Shown here one piece after another: positions 32,681 to 35,978 of a stretch of DNA of 35,978 nt. This DNA comes from Balneolales bacterium (GTDB lineage: Bacteria; Bacteroidota; Rhodothermia; Balneolales; HLUCCA01): assembly GCA_024711145.1 (NCBI GenBank), contig JANJTJ010000020.1:1-35978 (forward strand). The letters run 5' to 3'. The translations under genes were made by a program, and so were the position numbers. How positions within the stretch are numbered: the stretch's first letter is position 1; every line of letters begins with the position of its first letter. A model generated the notes under the pieces. It had not been told where the DNA came from and did not search any database. It saw nothing but the letters and a program-made list of their open reading frames with translations.

Positions 32681-34299
32681 CGGATGCGCTGATAGGTGTT
32701 GCGGTTGCCCAACATGGGCGGGTTGCCCGATTGGTAGTTCGGCGGGATGGAAACGGTGATGCGGAACCCACCGGAAGGTTTCGGGAATACGATAGCACGA
32801 TTTCCGTCCACCCGCACGGTTCGGGAGGTGTCGGGCTTGAAGGCGTGTTCGAAGAAGCTGGTGACGCGGTAGAGGCGGATGTCGGCGATGCCGCGCCGGG
32901 TGAACTCGGTGAAATTCGGAGCCAGGATTTCGGCGCGGCCATCGCGTGCGCGCCAGCGCACCAGGCGGTCGGCCGGCGCCAACCAGGGGTCGGTATGCCG
33001 GGGTGTGTCGGGCGCCAGGCCGACCAGCACCTCGGCCGGCGGTTCGGCGTCGGGCTCCAGCTCCAGCTTCAGGTTCCCGCCGGCCGAGGTGAGCCGCCAG
33101 CGCCCGGCGCCGTAGCCATACCAGGTGCCATAGCGGAGGGTGTCCGGCGCCGGGCGCTCCCGCCACTCGGCGTAGGCACGGCGGTTGCGCTCCACATAGG
33201 GCCGCAGCGCCGAGATCCATCGGTCTTCCTGCGACCCGGCCGCCACGGGCGGCATGGCATCCCAGAGGGCGAACAGGCGGTCGAGCATTACGGTATCTAC
33301 CGGGGTTCCCGGCCGGTGCAGCCCCGTAAGGCGCATGTCTTCCCAGCCCCGTGCCCGGAACAGCTCGATCCACACGCCGGCCTGGAAGGGCAGGCTGTCG
33401 GGGATTTCGGCGGCCAGGGCCAGGTCCCAGGCTACCGACGGGTCGTATCGGCCGGGGTCTTGGGCATAGATGGCCGATGCCCGCAACGGCAACCGGTTGA
33501 GGGTGCCATCTTCCATGGGGTTGGCGAAATACCCGCTAACGGCTTCGTGCAGGCGGGGCGACCGGCCCGAAACCGGCCCCAAAATCGGCCTCCAGGCCTC
33601 GTAATCGTTCACGGGGTGGTTGTCCCACAGGTACAAGGGGCTCCGGATACCGTTGTCGCGGATCCACACCCGGGCGTCGTCCAGCTGGATGCGCGAGGGC
33701 GCCACGTCTTTCCCGGTCCAGAACAAGGGCACGTCTTCGGGTACGGCGGCGGCCAGTTCGCGCATGTAGGCCCGCGAGCCCCAGGCGTCGGTGTAGGTGG
33801 TGGGACACACCATCAACTCCCCATCCTTCCTCAACTCACGGATCACATGGGCGTGCGCTTCGGCCAACGACCGGAACCGGGCTTTGTCGCCTTCATGGCG
33901 CAAATCCTCGGGTACGTCATCGAAAAACAGGGCCACGCCATCGAACCCGAGTTCCCGCATGAGGCGCAATTTCGCGCGCAGGATCTCCAGGTCGGCCGGG
34001 TCGGAATAGACCATGCTGAGGCCGGGCGATATGGCATAGATGAGCCGCACCCCGGCCGAATCGGCGGCGGCGGCGGTTTCGCGGAAGCGGGCCAACACGC
34101 TGTCGGGGTAGGCCTCGCGCCAGCGCGAGCGGTGGTAGGGGTCGTCTTTGGGGGCGTGGATGTAGTGGGTATAGCCCGCCTCTCCCATGAAGGCCACCAT
34201 CTCCAGGCGCTCCTCGTGGGTCCAGGGGCGGCCGTAATAGCCTTCTATGACTCCGATTACCGGAAATTGCAGGATGAGGGCGAATAGGAAGGCAATCAT
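32677..34299 (-). CDS. GH84 family O-GlcNAcase/hyaluronidase-like glycoside hydrolase
   Basis: A 540-residue beta-N-acetylglucosaminidase of family GH84. A short hydrophobic N-terminus (M-I-A-F-L-F-A-L-I-L) runs straight into G-V-I-E-G-Y-Y-G-R-P-W (16-26), the first strand of the barrel. K-D-D-P-Y-H-R-S-R-W-R follows. The catalytic aspartate pair of substrate-assisted catalysis is Asp127/Asp128 in F-F-D-D-V-P. Y-L-W-D-N-H-P-V-N-D lines the active site. The C-terminal 200 residues are helical and beta-rich, with no recognised binding module. Unlike many GH84 enzymes there is no N-terminal GH20b-like domain. The ATG at 34299 overlaps the upstream stop as ATGA. Confidence 0.9.
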   Translation of the reverse strand: MIAFLFALILQFPVIGVIEGYYGRPWTHEERLEMVAFMGEAGYTHYIHAPKDDPYHRSRWREAYPDSVLARFRETAAAADSAGVRLIYAISPGLSMVYSDPADLEILRAKLRLMRELGFDGVALFFDDVPEDLRHEGDKARFRSLAEAHAHVIRELRKDGELMVCPTTYTDAWGSRAYMRELAAAVPEDVPLFWTGKDVAPSRIQLDDARVWIRDNGIRSPLYLWDNHPVNDYEAWRPILGPVSGRSPRLHEAVSGYFANPMEDGTLNRLPLRASAIYAQDPGRYDPSVAWDLALAAEIPDSLPFQAGVWIELFRARGWEDMRLTGLHRPGTPVDTVMLDRLFALWDAMPPVAAGSQEDRWISALRPYVERNRRAYAEWRERPAPDTLRYGTWYGYGAGRWRLTSAGGNLKLELEPDAEPPAEVLVGLAPDTPRHTDPWLAPADRLVRWRARDGRAEILAPNFTEFTRRGIADIRLYRVTSFFEHAFKPDTSRTVRVDGNRAIVFPKPSGGFRITVSIPPNYQSGNPPMLGNRNTYQRIR

Positions 34300-35150
34300 G
34301 GGGATGGGATCCGGAGTGAATCGGGATGGAAGGTGTCCACGATGGCGCGGAGCAGGAACTCGTGGATCTCGTAAGGACCCGCCACGATGCGGGCACCGTG
34401 CAACCAGTGGTCGCCGCCGGTCCAGTCGGTAACCACCCCGCCGGCTTCGGCCACCAGCAGACCACCGGCGGCCACGTCCCAAGGGGCCAGGCCGTATTCA
34501 TAGAAGCCGTCGTAGCGGCCGGCCGCCACATAGGCCAGGTCGTAGCTGGCACTTCCGGGCCGGCGCACGCCCTGGGTTTCGCGCATGAGACGGCGGAAAA
34601 GGTCCAGATAGGGTTCCATCAGGTCCAGGTCCCGGTAGGGAAATCCGGTACCGATGAGGGCGGCGCTGGGCGATGCGCAGGAGGAAACCTGTATGGGGTT
34701 CCCGTTGAGGAAGGCCCCGCCTCCGAAGGTGGCGGTGAAGGTTTCGCCGGTGTCGGGCGCGTGTACCACGGCCGCCACGGGCTGGTCGCCCTCCCAACAG
34801 GCGATGGAGATGGCCCAGAACGGCACCCCGTGCGCGAAATTGGTGGTTCCGTCGATGGGATCCACGATCCAGATGCGGTTGCGGGCGGATGCGCGGTCGC
34901 TGTTGCCCACACCTTCCTCCCCAAGGATGGCGTCATCAGGATATTCCTGCCGGATACGGGCCAGTATGGCCCGTTCCGAGGCGGTGTCGGCCCGGGTGAC
35001 CAGGTCGTGGCGGCCCTTGTGCCGCACCTGCAAACCCTGACCATCGGCGCGGATGGCGGCGATGGCTTCGGCACCGGCCCGGGCGGCGAGCACGGCGGTG
35101 GCCAGGAGGTCGTGGTAGGTAACGGATTGTGATGTTTGTGGGCTATTCAT
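34296..35150 (-). CDS. Inositol monophosphatase family protein (SuhB-like)
   Basis: A 284-residue Mg2+-dependent phosphatase of the IMPase/FIG superfamily. The metal-binding residues are in G-E-E-G (Glu78/Glu79) and in W-I-V-D-P-I-D-G-T-T-N-F (Asp97, Asp100). The second signature W-D-V-A-A-G-G-L-L-V-A-E-A-G-G lies near residue 226. It may dephosphorylate inositol phosphate or a related sugar phosphate; SuhB-type proteins also act in RNA processing. The start ATG shares its first base with the dnaG stop (TAATG, 35148-35152), and its stop overlaps GH84. The first few codons lie in the A/T-rich stretch that begins in dnaG. Confidence 0.92.
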   Translation of the reverse strand: MNSPQTSQSVTYHDLLATAVLAARAGAEAIAAIRADGQGLQVRHKGRHDLVTRADTASERAILARIRQEYPDDAILGEEGVGNSDRASARNRIWIVDPIDGTTNFAHGVPFWAISIACWEGDQPVAAVVHAPDTGETFTATFGGGAFLNGNPIQVSSCASPSAALIGTGFPYRDLDLMEPYLDLFRRLMRETQGVRRPGSASYDLAYVAAGRYDGFYEYGLAPWDVAAGGLLVAEAGGVVTDWTGGDHWLHGARIVAGPYEIHEFLLRAIVDTFHPDSLRIPSP

Positions 35151-35978
35151 TATTTGAATAGTTCTGCAAAATTTGTCGACTTATACTCTTCCAACTTTTT
35201 TGCAATTGTTTTTTGCTGATCAATTAAATTTTTATGACTCTTTAAGTCACCAACTATCATTAGTTCGTTTCGAATATTTTCATAAGCATTCTCGAGAAAT
35301 TTTATAATTATAACTTTCAATACACTCTTAACTGACTCAATTGGCCCATTTTTATCCTTTCTAATAGTTGTGTTTCTAATATGCGAAACACCCACATCTC
35401 CTTCAAATTTTGACATCAGAGCATAAGAAGCAATATCGTTGTATTTTGTGTCTAGCAAATACGTATCAATACCGACCTTTTTGTTTGAAGAATATTGCCT
35501 TATACAATCTACAAAAATATCCTTAATAATTTGAGATTCAATATGCATTTCACCGATTCTTTCTCCAACAAATCCAACAATTTCGTTTCCATATGTCAAC
35601 ATGTATCTAATCAACTCAATCTCGTATCTGGCTATTTGCTCTATGACTCCCTTGCCGTTATAAACACCTTTTACTGTTACATTTCCACTAGATTCTATAA
35701 CCGGTTCTTTTCGTTGAATACCATGATTTTGAGATCGCTTACTTGCAACAAGTTTTCGAATTAAGACATTTAATGAATCAGTGAGAGCATTCACACTGAT
35801 TTTAGTCTTTTCGCTCAGGTGCTGCACCATGTTCTCGCGGGTGACGGCATCCCCGATCACACTGATGCTTTTCAGGATGCGGTCTATGCGCTCGCGGCGG
35901 CGGTCGGGATCTTCCCAGGCGCCTTCGTCCCGGGCTTTCTCCACCAGGAAGGTGACGAAATCCCGGGCGTGGTCTTTC
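35150..35978 (-). CDS. dnaG: DNA primase DnaG, C-terminal part (5' end beyond the window), mosaic composition
   Basis: 275 residues are in the window and the frame is open to the right edge, so any start codon inside is not the real one. The first part (A-R-D-F-V-T-F-L-V-E-K-A, then R-I-L-K-S-I-S-V-I-G-D and E-N-M-V-Q-H-L) is the typical post-Toprim region of DnaG. The remainder matches the layout of the Bacteroidota DnaG C-terminal helicase-binding domain: E-I-E-L-I-R-Y-M-L-T-Y-G-N-E and a helical end with K-T-I-A-K-K-L-E-E-Y. GC falls from about 60% to about 30% near 35815 and stays low to the TAA stop, with A/T-ending codons throughout. The frame crosses the junction without interruption. 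Confidence 0.85.
   Translation of the reverse strand, partial: KDHARDFVTFLVEKARDEGAWEDPDRRRERIDRILKSISVIGDAVTRENMVQHLSEKTKISVNALTDSLNVLIRKLVASKRSQNHGIQRKEPVIESSGNVTVKGVYNGKGVIEQIARYEIELIRYMLTYGNEIVGFVGERIGEMHIESQIIKDIFVDCIRQYSSNKKVGIDTYLLDTKYNDIASYALMSKFEGDVGVSHIRNTTIRKDKNGPIESVKSVLKVIIIKFLENAYENIRNELMIVGDLKSHKNLIDQQKTIAKKLEEYKSTNFAELFK

Noticed and set aside
35155-35815. Low-GC stretch as an insertion element or separate foreign gene
   Set aside because: No inverted repeats, target duplication or independent start; the frame continues from dnaG and the product resembles the DnaG C-terminal domain. A mosaic gene fits better, though an assembly join cannot be fully excluded.

Overview
The window is high-GC bacterial chromosome (mostly about 60% GC by eye) and reads as a member of the Bacteroidota/FCB group, most likely a Rhodothermia-like lineage. 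Three things point there. A secreted protein ends in a type IX secretion C-terminal sorting domain with an N-Y-P-N-P-F-N-P motif. Promoters resemble the Bacteroidota TAnnTTTG element and sit almost on the start codons. Shine-Dalgarno sequences are weak or absent. The lineage is an inference; no rRNA is present.

Left part (1-9900): the tail of an unknown gene, class I fructose-bisphosphate aldolase, a tRNA-dihydrouridine synthase, a DUF486 membrane protein, an AlkC-type DNA glycosylase with an Ig-like tail, a DUF1761 membrane protein, and a minus-strand operon whose genes overlap or nearly touch: LuxE-like acyl-protein synthetase, acyl-CoA reductase, leuS, serS. The spacers here carry unusual 7-bp (and one 8-bp) tandem repeats that touch a promoter, a start codon, a terminator and a stop codon.

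Middle (9990-14520): a MacA-like adaptor with two paralogous MacB/FtsX-type permeases and no ATPase gene, a small membrane protein and an azurin-like lipoprotein with a clear terminator.

Region 14528-20288 is the most intriguing part. It holds an ECF-like sigma factor, a tiny lipoprotein, a 1085-residue exported TPR-CHAT (caspase-like) protease with His/Cys dyad and C-terminal membrane anchor, a membrane-spanning TPR protein with a cytoplasmic anti-sigma-like head, and a stand-alone receiver protein. The layout suggests an envelope-sensing, protease-gated sigma-factor circuit.

Right part (20458-35978): an exported S9 peptidase; the TrkA/TrkH potassium uptake pair; phosphoglycerate kinase; the T9SS-sorted protein; an operon of cysteine desulfurase, LOG-family hydrolase and a BshB1-type (bacillithiol) deacetylase; and, converging on it, a minus-strand operon dnaG - inositol monophosphatase - GH84 O-GlcNAcase-like hydrolase - heparan-glucosaminide acetyltransferase-like membrane protein, each overlapping the next by 1-4 bases. 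The dnaG gene is mosaic: its C-terminal roughly 220 codons are about 30% GC while everything around is about 60%. No tRNA, rRNA, CRISPR array, insertion sequence or prophage was seen.
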